A stretch of DNA of 55,500 bases, from NCBI GenBank assembly GCA_026709365.1, contig JAPOTD010000062.1, forward strand, positions 66,326 to 121,825, read 5' to 3'. The notes below the pieces were generated by a model. It ran no database searches. It was not told the DNA's origin and saw only the letters and a program-made list of their open reading frames with translations. Position 1 is the first letter of the stretch. Every line of letters begins with the position of its first letter. Made by a program: the position numbers and the translations under genes. Source of the DNA: Gammaproteobacteria bacterium. Lineage in GTDB: Bacteria; Pseudomonadota; Gammaproteobacteria; Pseudomonadales; Azotimanducaceae. Below are positions 1-11,231 of this stretch, in pieces.

Positions 1-48
1 AGGATAACTACGGTATCCTTGGTGATTTAACACATTCAATCTCACTCT

Positions 49-135
49 ATGGCTGGCGCGTTGGCGCAGAAAGCCAAGGGCGCCCTGGAGGAAGGCGCCA
101 AGGGCGCCGCATCGGAAAACGCCCAGGCGGCCTGA
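49..135 (+). CDS. Possible 3' end of rplT (ribosomal protein L20), partial
   Basis: An open frame ending in TGA at 133-135 encodes a short Ala/Lys/Glu-rich tail (ALAQKAKGALEEGAKGA...). The ALxxKAKGAL part resembles the C-terminus of ribosomal protein L20, and rplT is the usual gene just upstream of pheS in proteobacteria, so position supports the call. The frame is closed by TAA at 28-30, and the first 48 bases are AT-rich and unlike the rest of the window, so the body of L20 is not joined to this tail here. Either the window edge carries foreign or misassembled bases, or this is not rplT. Weak call resting mainly on gene order. Confidence 0.33.
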   Translation: MAGALAQKAKGALEEGAKGAASENAQAA

Positions 136-3581
<3,446 letters not shown>

Positions 3582-3726
3582 TCGGCAGGACGGCGGGGGC
3601 ACTGGCGCGGCAGCGACGAGGCAAGGCCCGCCCGCAAGCATTCGGTGCGGCTGACATCTGGCGACAAAGGAGAAGACCAGCCATGGGACTGTTCCCAAAT
3701 GGCTGATGCAAGGGAGGCTTGGCACT

Positions 3727-4029
3727 TTGGGAGCGCTGACAAAAGCGCAGATGGCCGAAAGGCTGTTTGAGGAATTCGGGCTCAACAAGCGCGAAGCCAA
3801 GGAGATTGTTGAGACTTTCTTCGAGGAGTTGACCGAATGCCTCGAACGCAACGAGCAGGTCAAGCTGTCCAGCTTCGGCAACTTCGGCCTGCGGGACAAA
3901 CGCGCCCGGCCGGGCCGAAATCCCAAGTCCGGCGAGGAGATCCCGGTCTCCGCGCGGCGGGTCGTCACTTTCCATGCAGGCCAGAAGCTGAAGGCCAGGG
4001 TGGGTGCGCATGTCGGTCCCGATCCCTAG
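3727..4029 (+). CDS. ihfA: Integration host factor alpha subunit
   Basis: Subunit of the heterodimeric DNA-bending protein IHF. The sequence [28 protein letters not shown] and the arm motif [20 protein letters not shown] are diagnostic. An ATG lies at 3706, but TTG at 3727 is preferred: it has an AGGGAGG ribosome-binding site at 3711-3717 with nine bases of spacing, gives the canonical N-terminus (f)MGALTKA, and yields the family-typical 100 residues. The ATG at 3706 sits upstream of that SD and would add seven residues not found in the family. The position after pheT is the conserved gammaproteobacterial order. The stop codon abuts a palindromic element. Confidence 0.95.
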   Translation: MGALTKAQMAERLFEEFGLNKREAKEIVETFFEELTECLERNEQVKLSSFGNFGLRDKRARPGRNPKSGEEIPVSARRVVTFHAGQKLKARVGAHVGPDP

Positions 4030-4286
4030 GGAGCCTCTGATCAAGTGCCGGAAGTTCAGAGCGGCCTGTGGGGTGCGCTGGCAAGGCACGGCGAAGCCGT
4101 GTGGCAGGCCCCCGCACAATGAGCCGCAACGCCGCCAGCGCAGCCCACAGGCGCTCCCGAAGGGCGCTTCACGGCGCTTGGGCCCGAGTTCCGCTCCGCC
4201 TGCGGACAGGGAGCTGCTCCCGGCGGGGCCGCTTCGGCCCTCAAGCAGTGAAGCGCTGAATGAACGGGACTTGATCAGAGGCTCCC
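4029..4286. mobile_element. 258-bp MITE-like element with 18-bp perfect terminal inverted repeats
   Basis: The left end at 4029-4046 reads GGGAGCCTCTGATCAAGT and the right end at 4269-4286 is its exact reverse complement. The complementarity continues imperfectly inward (CCG and TTCAG blocks). The interior has several small hairpins, such as CACGGC-GAA-GCCGTG, and no convincing gene. It fills nearly all of the ihfA-merR gap and starts on the last base of the ihfA stop codon. This fits a non-autonomous transposon relic or MITE. No clear target-site duplication was found, and the parent transposase family is unknown. Confidence 0.75.
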
Positions 4287-4358
4287 CCGACGCCCGCAAC
4301 CCGCATAACGCCAGTCAGTCAGTGCGCCTGCCTCCTTGACCTTTCGACGTTGCCAAGC

Positions 4359-4781
4359 ATGACCGGACAATCCCTGCAACCGCCTGCCCCTGAAAACGGC
4401 CAGTTCGAGTTTTCGCTCCCGCCGCCCAAGGCTGCGGCTCCGAGCCGCAAGTCGCCGCCCCTTCCCAGGAAGCGCTACCTGACCATCGGCGAGGTCAGCA
4501 AGCACTTCAAGGTAGCTCCCCACGTGCTGCGCTACTGGGAGAAGGAGTTTCCCCAACTCGGCCCCATCAAGCGGCGCGGCAACCGGCGTTTCTACGAGCA
4601 GCGGGACGTCCTGCTGATCGCGCGCATCAACTCGTTGCTGAAGGAGCAGGGGCTCACCATCGCCGGGGCGAGGAAAGTGTTGGACAGCGACGGCGCCCAG
4701 GAGGACCAAGCACAGTCAAAGGCTCTGACAAGGCAGTTGATCGGGGAGCTTGAGGAATTGCTGCAGGCGATCAAGGCCTAA
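4359..4781 (+). CDS. MerR-family transcriptional regulator next to ihfA
   Basis: A 140-residue protein with a Pro-rich N-terminal extension of about 40 residues, followed by a MerR-type winged-helix DNA-binding domain: YLTIGEVSKHFKVAPHVLRYWEKEFPQL, then RRGNRRFYEQRDVLLIARINSLLKEQGLTIAGARKVL. It ends in a short coiled coil (LTRQLIGELEELLQAIKA), the dimerisation helix. There is no C-terminal ligand domain and no metal-binding Cys cluster. Genes of this type follow ihfA in many gammaproteobacteria; their target is generally unknown. ATG at 4359 is chosen over an in-frame TTG at 4350. Confidence 0.9.
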   Translation: MTGQSLQPPAPENGQFEFSLPPPKAAAPSRKSPPLPRKRYLTIGEVSKHFKVAPHVLRYWEKEFPQLGPIKRRGNRRFYEQRDVLLIARINSLLKEQGLTIAGARKVLDSDGAQEDQAQSKALTRQLIGELEELLQAIKA

Positions 4782-4813
4782 TGAGCCAAAACTCAAGGCC
4801 CCAAGCATGCGGG

Positions 4814-4898
4814 TTCAAAAGCACTTCGAAACCTGACCCCCGCGTAATGGGAGCGGAGTTTCGCGCCAGCGAAACTGCAATGCGAACCAAAGGTTCGC
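4814..4898 (+). repeat. Dispersed box-plus-hairpin repeat, copy A
   Basis: The box TTCGAAACCTGACCC at about 4825-4839 is followed by hairpin 1 (GGAGTTTCGC at 4855-4864, loop GCCA, GCGAAACTGC at 4869-4878, 9 of 10 pairs). Hairpin 2 is GCGAACC-AAA-GGTTCGC at 4882-4898, with a stem sequence unlike copies B to E. It ends 15 bases before the ATG of the next gene and has the same orientation. Confidence 0.7.
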
Positions 4899-4913
4899 AC
4901 GGGCTCGCCCTGC

Positions 4914-5327
4914 ATGACTGATCCCACCGGCCTGCGCGCCCGGCTGAAACCGGTGCTCGAGGACATGGTGAAGCGGTCTGCCGTGGCTGGGCGATTCGTG
5001 CATCGGGACACCTACCGCATCATGCTCGCCACCCTGTGGGCCAATCTGGTGCTCAAACCCGAAGATGCCGGCATTGGGGAGGCCGACCTGGAGGCGGCCC
5101 ACGACATCCTGAGCACCGAGGCGCAAGCCGTGCTCGGCGACGGCGAGGACCTGACCGCCTGCTTCGCCTTCCTCAACAGCAAGCCGGGCGAGGCGGCCAT
5201 GCAGGAGGCAAGGCTCTCCAAGACGCACAAGGACTTGCTGCTCTACTTCTGCTCCATGATACTCGACCCGGACGGCCACCGAAAGTGGATGGAGCGGATG
5301 CGCGAGAGCGCCACGCAAGGCTTGTGA
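4914..5327 (+). CDS. Conserved-looking hypothetical protein, 137 aa
   Basis: I do not recognise this protein. It is soluble, probably all-helical, with no signal peptide or membrane segment. Notable stretches are DTYRIMLATLWANLVLKPEDAG, LSTEAQAVLGDGEDLTACFAFLNSKPGE and a C-terminal MERMRESATQ. Codon use matches its neighbours. It starts at ATG 4914 just after repeat copy A and runs convergently towards the minus-strand operon, from which it is separated by 65 bases. The same-strand neighbour upstream is the merR-like gene, about 130 bases away. Confidence 0.7.
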   Translation: MTDPTGLRARLKPVLEDMVKRSAVAGRFVHRDTYRIMLATLWANLVLKPEDAGIGEADLEAAHDILSTEAQAVLGDGEDLTACFAFLNSKPGEAAMQEARLSKTHKDLLLYFCSMILDPDGHRKWMERMRESATQGL

Positions 5328-5392
5328 CTTCGTTCAGCAATCATCCATGCCGCTGATCGGCATCGAACAGGCGGCTTGGCGAGCCGCTCGGG

Positions 5393-7216
5393 TCAGGGCT
5401 TGTTCCGGTCGCCGTGGAAGCGCCGTTGGGCGTCTCCGAACAGCGCCGCCGCCTGCCGGGCTTGAGCCATGTCCGGCTCATCCAGCATGAGCGATTCGCC
5501 GTCGTAGCGCCAACCGAGGAGCCCGCCGCCCCGCGCCAGCACGGTCAGGTGCCTGCGTCCGAGCACGCCGATGTGGTAGTCCTCCTCCGCCGGGGCCAAC
5601 TGGTCCTCTCCCGACAGCAAGCTGCGCCCATAGAAGCGTTCCGTGGACGCAACGCCGAGCAGGTCGAGCAGCGTCACCGGCAGGCTCATGGTGGAGCCCG
5701 TGGCCGCCATGGCCTGCGGCGCCAATCGGGCCGGGTTGTAGAACACTAGGGGGACCCGGAAGTTGTTGGCCGGCAGCAAGGTCGGACCCGGCCTCAACGG
5801 CCCATGGTCGGCCACAATGACCAGCAGCGTGTCCTCAAACCAAGGACGGCGCTGGGCTTCGCGAACGAACTTGCCAAGCGCCCAGTCGGCGTAGGCCAAG
5901 GCGTAGTCCTGACGGCGCTGGTCATTGGGGAAAGGCACCCGGCCCGCCGGAAAGTCAAAGGGATGGTGATTGGTCACCGTCAGGGTACACAGCATCACCC
6001 GGCCATGGCGTTCGGTGCGGCGGTCCATTTCGACCAGCACCCGGTCAAGCAGAATCTCGTCCGCCACCCCCCAACTGGTCTCGAACCAAGGATCCGGGAA
6101 ATCGTAGCGGCTCAGCATGGCATCGAAGCCGATGCGGCGCCAGTAGTCGAAGAAGTTGGTGAAGTCGGGCCAGCCGCCGTAAACGAACGCCGTGTGAAAC
6201 CCGGCCCCAGCCAGAACTCTGGGCAGCGAGGGCAGCCGCTCGACGCCATCCCTTTGGGGCGTGGCCAAGCCGGGCAGCGGCGGATAGCCGTGCAGGATGG
6301 CCTCCATGCCCCGGAGGGTGTGGGCGCCGGTCGCGTAAACCCGGTCGAAATGGATGCCCTTGGGGGCAATCGCGGCCAGCTGCGGCGCGTACTTGCGCCG
6401 CAGCTCCGAGTTCCACCAAGCCTGACCGCCGAAGGATTCCTCGATGACCAGCAGCAGATGCTTGAATTCAGCAGGCGGCGGCGCGACGGGAGCCTGCGGG
6501 ACAGGAGTCGGCGCGACAGGACTCGGCGCGACAGGACTCGCGGGCAAGGACGGCAGCTCAGGCCGCTCCGGCTGCCAGTAGGCATCCTCCCACCGGCTTT
6601 GGTCAAAGCTGGCCGCGTGCAGCATCTCCAGCCAGCCGTTGCTCGCCAAGTGGTTGAGCGAACGCTCCGGGGTGATCGGGCCCCGGTAACCGCCATCGCT
6701 GGCCACAAGAACGGCGGTGAGGGCCAGCAAGGCCAAGAAGCCCCTTCGGTCCCCCCCGCTGAAGGCCGGAGGAAGCCAGCCACTCATCCACCGCGCCGCC
6801 GCCCAACCCGCAGCCGCCAACGGCACGAGGAGGAAGGCAAAGCCCACCATCTCGTGCAAAAAGGCCAACACCTCCAATGGATGGCGGATGTAGCGGACGA
6901 CCACGATTCCGGCTCGGGCAAAAAAAGTCATCCAGTACAGAAGCTCACCGACCATAACCAAGGCCACTGCCGTCATGGTCAGCCCTATCCACCAAACGGC
7001 GAGTCGGCGGCCCAGCAGAAAGCCCGCACCAAGCCAGCCGCAGATCAGCGTCCCGGCTTGGGCGTCGCTCAGGACGCCAAAGAGGAAGGTTTGCAACCAA
7101 TCGCCAATCGAGGGGGCAACGAAGGATCCGGCCGGGGTCAACCACGCCATGGCCAGCCGCAAAGCCAACCCCAGCGCCATCCAAAGCGCCGCCAGACGCA
7201 GCCAGAAGCCGATCAT
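5393..7216 (-). CDS. LtaS-like membrane-anchored sulfatase-superfamily enzyme
   Basis: A 607-residue protein with about five transmembrane segments in the first 175 residues, a Pro/Ala linker (VAPSPVAPTPVPQAPVAP, encoded by a 15-bp tandem repeat), then an alkaline phosphatase-fold catalytic domain. Signals are HLLLVIEESFGG (first metal site), the probable nucleophile Thr in TGAHTLRGMEAILHG, and the metal ligands in IVADHGPLRPG. This is the architecture of lipoteichoic acid synthase-like and phosphoglycerol/phosphoethanolamine transferases, which act on the periplasmic side. In a Gram-negative it probably modifies glycans or lipids; the substrate is unknown. Its ATG overlaps the stop of the MMPL gene (ATGA), making it the last gene of the operon. 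Confidence 0.85.
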   Translation of the reverse strand: MIGFWLRLAALWMALGLALRLAMAWLTPAGSFVAPSIGDWLQTFLFGVLSDAQAGTLICGWLGAGFLLGRRLAVWWIGLTMTAVALVMVGELLYWMTFFARAGIVVVRYIRHPLEVLAFLHEMVGFAFLLVPLAAAGWAAARWMSGWLPPAFSGGDRRGFLALLALTAVLVASDGGYRGPITPERSLNHLASNGWLEMLHAASFDQSRWEDAYWQPERPELPSLPASPVAPSPVAPTPVPQAPVAPPPAEFKHLLLVIEESFGGQAWWNSELRRKYAPQLAAIAPKGIHFDRVYATGAHTLRGMEAILHGYPPLPGLATPQRDGVERLPSLPRVLAGAGFHTAFVYGGWPDFTNFFDYWRRIGFDAMLSRYDFPDPWFETSWGVADEILLDRVLVEMDRRTERHGRVMLCTLTVTNHHPFDFPAGRVPFPNDQRRQDYALAYADWALGKFVREAQRRPWFEDTLLVIVADHGPLRPGPTLLPANNFRVPLVFYNPARLAPQAMAATGSTMSLPVTLLDLLGVASTERFYGRSLLSGEDQLAPAEEDYHIGVLGRRHLTVLARGGGLLGWRYDGESLMLDEPDMAQARQAAALFGDAQRRFHGDRNKP

Positions 7217-9786
7217 GCAGCAGGTCGGCGGCGCACCGCGGGCGCCGGTTCGGACATCCAGGACAGCAGGACCGGCAGCAGGAACAAGGTGAAGGCCAGC
7301 AGCAGCGAAATCGCCACGGCCAGCAAAGAGCCGATGGATGCGGTGCCGGCGTGGGGCGACAGCGACAGCGCGGCGAAAGCGCCCACGGTGGTCAGGGCGC
7401 TGAGCACCACCGCCCGGGGCGTGCTCGAATGCATCAGATGGGCAACGCCGCCCTCGCCTCGATAGCGCTCCACCACGTGCACCCCGCCATCGACGCCCAA
7501 GCCAAAAATCAGCGGCATGACCAAAATGTTGGCCATGTTGAGGGGCGCATCGAGCAGCACCCCAAGGGCAAGGGTGAACAGCACCGCCAAGCCCAAGGGC
7601 ACCAGCACCAGCACGGCATGGCGCAGGCTGCCCAGCATGACGAGCAGCACAATGAAAATGGTCGCCAATGCGAAGGCCATGGCCTGCTGGAAGCTGGCCA
7701 CCACCACGCCGCCAACGCCCCGTTCGATGACCGGGCGCCCGGTGGCGCTTGGCGAGATGGCCTGCACGGCGTCAATGAAGCGATTCATCGTCCCCACGTC
7801 GGCAACGTCCTCGACTGGCAGGACGATGCTCAGGCGTTCTCCCGACTCGCTGGTGAGCCGGTTGCGAACTTCGGCCGGCACCGCCGCCTCCGTGACCGGG
7901 CCAACCTGCAACGCCCGGCGCAGCCAATCAAGCTCCTCGACCAAGCTCGCAACCACACCCTGCTGCCAGACCAGCAACTGCGGCACCGGACCATTGGCCA
8001 ACTCCCGCAGAGCGGCCTCCAAGCCAGCGAAGCGGCTGCGTTCGTCACTGGCTTCAATGGCCTCAAGCAGGCTGCGGAGGCTGGCCAGCAGTTCCCGGTC
8101 GGTCGGTGGGTCGAGCTGCCGCAGCGGCGCCAGGGCGCTGGCCAGCATCCACTGCAGATCCTCCAGCACATAGAGCTTGTCCGGCTGGTCGTCCGGCACG
8201 AAGTCCGCCAAAGTGATGATCGAGCCAACCTCCGGCAACGCCGCCAAGCGCTCGATGGTCTGGGCGTCCTTCCCCAGCAGCAAAAGCGCGTAGTCCGTCG
8301 CCTCCCCGTCGCGCTGCAGGCGGCGCAGGGTGCGCATGGAGTCGGTGGCCGGGTCCTTGAGCGCCAGCACGCTGTAGTCGAAGCGCGACTGGCTGGCGAG
8401 GGCCAAGGCCATCAGGGCGGTGACGATGATGAGGCCCAACACCAGGCGGCGATTGGCGATGAGGGCCTCAACCATGCGCTGGCCCGACGGCAACGGCAGC
8501 ACGTGGGGCTTGATCGGCCCCGTCACGGCGAAGAACGCCGGCAACAGGGTGACGGCGAGGATGCCAGCGATGGCCATGCCGCCGGCGGAGATGATGCCGA
8601 GGTCGGCCAAGCCGCGGTAGTCGGTAGGCCAGAAGCCCAGGAAGCCCAGGCCGGTGGTCAGGGTGCAGATGAAAATCGCGCCGCCGACGCTGCGGGTGGT
8701 TGAGTCCAAGGCCCGCACCGCATCGCCGGCGCCGACGTTGACCGCCTCCTGGTAACGCAGCGAGAAATGGATCGCAAAGTCCACGCCCAGGCCGAAGAAC
8801 ATCACCACGAACACCACCGAGAGGGTGTTGTACTCGCCCACGGTCAGCATGGCGTAGGCGGCGGTCATGCTGATGCCGACCGCCAGCATGGCGAAGGTGG
8901 CAATGATGATCTTCAGCGAGCGCACGCCGACCACCAGCACGACCGCCAGCAGGGCCAAGGCCAGCCAACCGGCCAGCTGCACGCCGCCGACCGCCGCTTC
9001 GATCTCCTCAAAGGCCAGCGCCGCCTCCCCGGTAATGCCTACGCGAACCTCCGGCGGCGCGCCAACCTGGGCCACGATGGCACGCAACTCGGCCACCATT
9101 TCGGCATTGGCGAGCGTCTCGCCCACATCGATATTGCTCTTCACCGAAATGACGCGGTGCCAAGTCCCATCGGCGCTGAAGAACTCGTTGGCCCAATGCA
9201 CGGTGGGGTCATCACCCGCCAACAGCGCCGCCGCCGATTCCTCGAACAGCGCCACCACGTCGTCGAACCCGCTCGGCGGCTCGTTCCCAATGCCTTCTTC
9301 CAGCAGGCCGAGCAAGCCGCGCAGGCTGGGATCCTCGGCGACCGCGGTCAGCCAGGGCTGCGCTTCGGCCAAGTTGGCGGCCACTTCGTCAACGTCCTCC
9401 ACATCGGCATAGAGCAGCGCATGGTCGCGAAAGAACGGATGGCTGCCGCCAGCGTAAACCGCCCGAAAGCGATCCGGGCGGCGGCGCAACTCGGCCTCGA
9501 TCTGGCGCGCCACGTCCTCCACCTGCTTGAAACCGCTGCCGGAAACCACGACGACGGCAGTTTTCACGTGATCGGGGAAAGCCGCCTTAAAACGGTCGAA
9601 GTCATCTCGCCAAGACGAATCTTGGTTAATCAGGTCGCCGAGGTCGGCGTTCATTCGATGCCGGTCAACCGCCACCCAGGCGGAGGCGCAGGCCAGCAGG
9701 GCCAAGACTGCCAGCACCGGCCAAGCGTGGCGGGCAACCCAACCCACCCACCTGGCCAGCGCCAGGATCAGCCAGCGTTCGATCAT
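7213..9786 (-). CDS. hpnN: MMPL/RND-superfamily lipid exporter, HpnN-like
   Basis: An 857-residue inner-membrane transporter with two RND/MMPL halves. Each half is a first membrane helix, a large periplasmic domain, then a five-helix bundle. The N-terminal helix is followed by MNADLGDLINQDSSWRDDFD and the FRAVYAGGSHPFFRDHALLY region, which resembles HpnN, the hopanoid-associated transporter that moves lipids to the outer membrane. The helix-4-type motif GLGVDFAIHF and its counterpart GLGVDGGVHV in the second half are clear. No hopanoid synthesis genes are visible in the window, so the cargo could be another lipid. It is encoded between MlaA and the LtaS-like enzyme. Confidence 0.85.
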   Translation of the reverse strand: MIERWLILALARWVGWVARHAWPVLAVLALLACASAWVAVDRHRMNADLGDLINQDSSWRDDFDRFKAAFPDHVKTAVVVVSGSGFKQVEDVARQIEAELRRRPDRFRAVYAGGSHPFFRDHALLYADVEDVDEVAANLAEAQPWLTAVAEDPSLRGLLGLLEEGIGNEPPSGFDDVVALFEESAAALLAGDDPTVHWANEFFSADGTWHRVISVKSNIDVGETLANAEMVAELRAIVAQVGAPPEVRVGITGEAALAFEEIEAAVGGVQLAGWLALALLAVVLVVGVRSLKIIIATFAMLAVGISMTAAYAMLTVGEYNTLSVVFVVMFFGLGVDFAIHFSLRYQEAVNVGAGDAVRALDSTTRSVGGAIFICTLTTGLGFLGFWPTDYRGLADLGIISAGGMAIAGILAVTLLPAFFAVTGPIKPHVLPLPSGQRMVEALIANRRLVLGLIIVTALMALALASQSRFDYSVLALKDPATDSMRTLRRLQRDGEATDYALLLLGKDAQTIERLAALPEVGSIITLADFVPDDQPDKLYVLEDLQWMLASALAPLRQLDPPTDRELLASLRSLLEAIEASDERSRFAGLEAALRELANGPVPQLLVWQQGVVASLVEELDWLRRALQVGPVTEAAVPAEVRNRLTSESGERLSIVLPVEDVADVGTMNRFIDAVQAISPSATGRPVIERGVGGVVVASFQQAMAFALATIFIVLLVMLGSLRHAVLVLVPLGLAVLFTLALGVLLDAPLNMANILVMPLIFGLGVDGGVHVVERYRGEGGVAHLMHSSTPRAVVLSALTTVGAFAALSLSPHAGTASIGSLLAVAISLLLAFTLFLLPVLLSWMSEPAPAVRRRPAA

Positions 9787-9869
9787 TCGCAGCCCTCAGC
9801 CCGCCCCGCAACGGCGCGTCGCTGATGCCCAACAAGCAACATGTCTGTCCTCGAACTGCTTTCGATGGT

Positions 9870-10625
9870 TCATGGCGGGCCGTCGGTCTCGTCAAAGAAG
9901 TCGTCGAAGTCGTCCAAAGGCGGATCACCGTCAAAGATTTGGAACTGGCGACGCTGGTAGTAGGCCTCGCGGGTGAAGGCGTAGCGATCCAAGGCAGCGG
10001 CGTCACGGGCATCGGTAAGCGCAAGCGCATCCGCCCGGGTGGCCAACACATCGATGCCGGATGCCCAAATCGGATAGCCGCCGCCCACCAGCAGCCGCGG
10101 CGCAAAGGCGCGGATGGCCATGCTCGGCAGGTCCCGCAGCGTCGATGGCCCCACCAAGGGCACATAGACGTAGCGGCTGTTGCGCCAGCCCCAAACCGCC
10201 AGCGTCTGGCCGAAGTCCTCGTTCTGGGCGGCGAACCCGGCCGGCGTGGCCACGTCGAACAGCCCGGCGACGCCAACGGTGCTGTTGAGCAGCAAACGCA
10301 TCATGTCGGTGCCGCCGCGCTTCGGCTTGCCTTGCAGAAAGCCGTTTATGGAACTGTCCACGGTGCGCAGGTTGGCGAAGAAATTGACCACCCCGGCCTC
10401 CACCGGCCGCGGCACGAGATCCAGGTATCCGCGCGCCACCGGCTCAAGCAACTTGTTGTCCAACGCTTCGGACAGCTCGAAGGAGGCCCGGTTGAAGCCC
10501 GGCGCCCGGTCATAGGCGCCATGGTCCGACCCCTCCAAGCCAGCGCAGGCGGTCTGCAGCACCAGGATGCCGGCAGTGGCCAAGATCCTGAACGCCCTAG
10601 GCCGGGACGGTAATGAGGCGTGCAT
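9870..10625 (-). CDS. mlaA: MlaA/VacJ-family outer-membrane lipoprotein
   Basis: A 251-residue lipoprotein with a lipobox-like LQTAC near residue 27. The MlaA core is clear: PGFNRASFELSEALDNKLLEPVARGY, NFFANLRTVDSSINGFLQGK, LLLNSTVGVAGLFDVA, and NEDFGQTLAVWGWRNSRYVYVPLVGPSTLRD. MlaA sits with porins in the outer membrane and removes mislocalised phospholipid from the outer leaflet. Here it is beside an MlaC-like carrier and an MMPL pump rather than the MlaFEDB ABC transporter. It is separated from the MMPL gene by 83 bases with no visible feature. Confidence 0.93.
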   Translation of the reverse strand: MHASLPSRPRAFRILATAGILVLQTACAGLEGSDHGAYDRAPGFNRASFELSEALDNKLLEPVARGYLDLVPRPVEAGVVNFFANLRTVDSSINGFLQGKPKRGGTDMMRLLLNSTVGVAGLFDVATPAGFAAQNEDFGQTLAVWGWRNSRYVYVPLVGPSTLRDLPSMAIRAFAPRLLVGGGYPIWASGIDVLATRADALALTDARDAAALDRYAFTREAYYQRRQFQIFDGDPPLDDFDDFFDETDGPP

Positions 10626-10646
10626 GGCTGCTCTCCCGATTGAGTT

Positions 10647-11231
10647 TCAGTGCCAAAGTTCGGCGATGCTGGCCTCGATGTCGGCCACCAGTCCGTCATG
10701 GCCCGCCGCGCGAATGATGCCCGCGTAGTCCGCGCGGCGCAGGGACAGGTCGCTGACCCCATCGGCGACCACGTTGAACGCCTTGCCGCCGCGGAAGTAG
10801 TAATCGAGATTGACCGGCTCGTCGTTGCTGCGGTTCAGCAGGGTCTTGACCACCGGCCCGGTGCTGGCCGTCACGGTTTCCGCTCGAACGAAACTCTGGC
10901 CGCTGTAGCTGTCGAAGCGGTCGGCGTAGGTGGCCGTGATGAGCCGGCGCATCAGATCCACGAATGCCGAACGGCGCTCTTCCGCCAAGGACCGCCAAGA
11001 GGCGCCTAAGCTGATGCGGGCGACGGCTTCGAGGTCAAAAAATGCGGTCACCGCAGGCTCAAGCAGGGCCGCTCGTTGCGCAAAGCCCTGGGTTTGCATC
11101 GCGTCAAGCAAAACGGCATGGAAGGCGTCCACCGAAGCGGCCACCTCGCCGCCCGCCGGATTGGCCCAGGCGGCAGGCCCTGGCAGGCCGGCAAGGCCGC
11201 AGAGCGCAAGGCCGGTCAGCAGGCGCTTCAT
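10647..11231 (-). CDS. MlaC/Ttg2D-like periplasmic lipid-binding protein
   Basis: A 194-residue protein starting at the ATG that overlaps the DctM stop (ATGA), with signal peptide MKRLLTGLALCGLAGLPGPAAWA. The rest follows the MlaC/Ttg2D fold, which carries phospholipid across the periplasm: FDLEAVARISLGASWRSLAEERRSAF, ATYADRFDSYSGQSF, and the later strands VNLDYYFRGGKAFNVVADGVSDLSLRRADYAGIIR. A homologous protein (HpnM) accompanies HpnN in hopanoid clusters, so this could equally be HpnM-like. It lies between the TRAP permease and mlaA in one operon. Confidence 0.88.
   Translation of the reverse strand: MKRLLTGLALCGLAGLPGPAAWANPAGGEVAASVDAFHAVLLDAMQTQGFAQRAALLEPAVTAFFDLEAVARISLGASWRSLAEERRSAFVDLMRRLITATYADRFDSYSGQSFVRAETVTASTGPVVKTLLNRSNDEPVNLDYYFRGGKAFNVVADGVSDLSLRRADYAGIIRAAGHDGLVADIEASIAELWH

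Noticed and set aside
4855-4898. Intrinsic terminators in the hairpin repeats
   Set aside because: None of the five copies is followed by a T-run, and all lie upstream of a co-oriented gene, so standard Rho-independent termination is not supported.
5804-9825. Long plus-strand frames (for example 5804-7465, 7351-8703, 8767-9825)
   Set aside because: They are antisense to the LtaS-like and HpnN-like genes, Arg/Gln/His-rich, and show no family motifs; typical of high-GC DNA.
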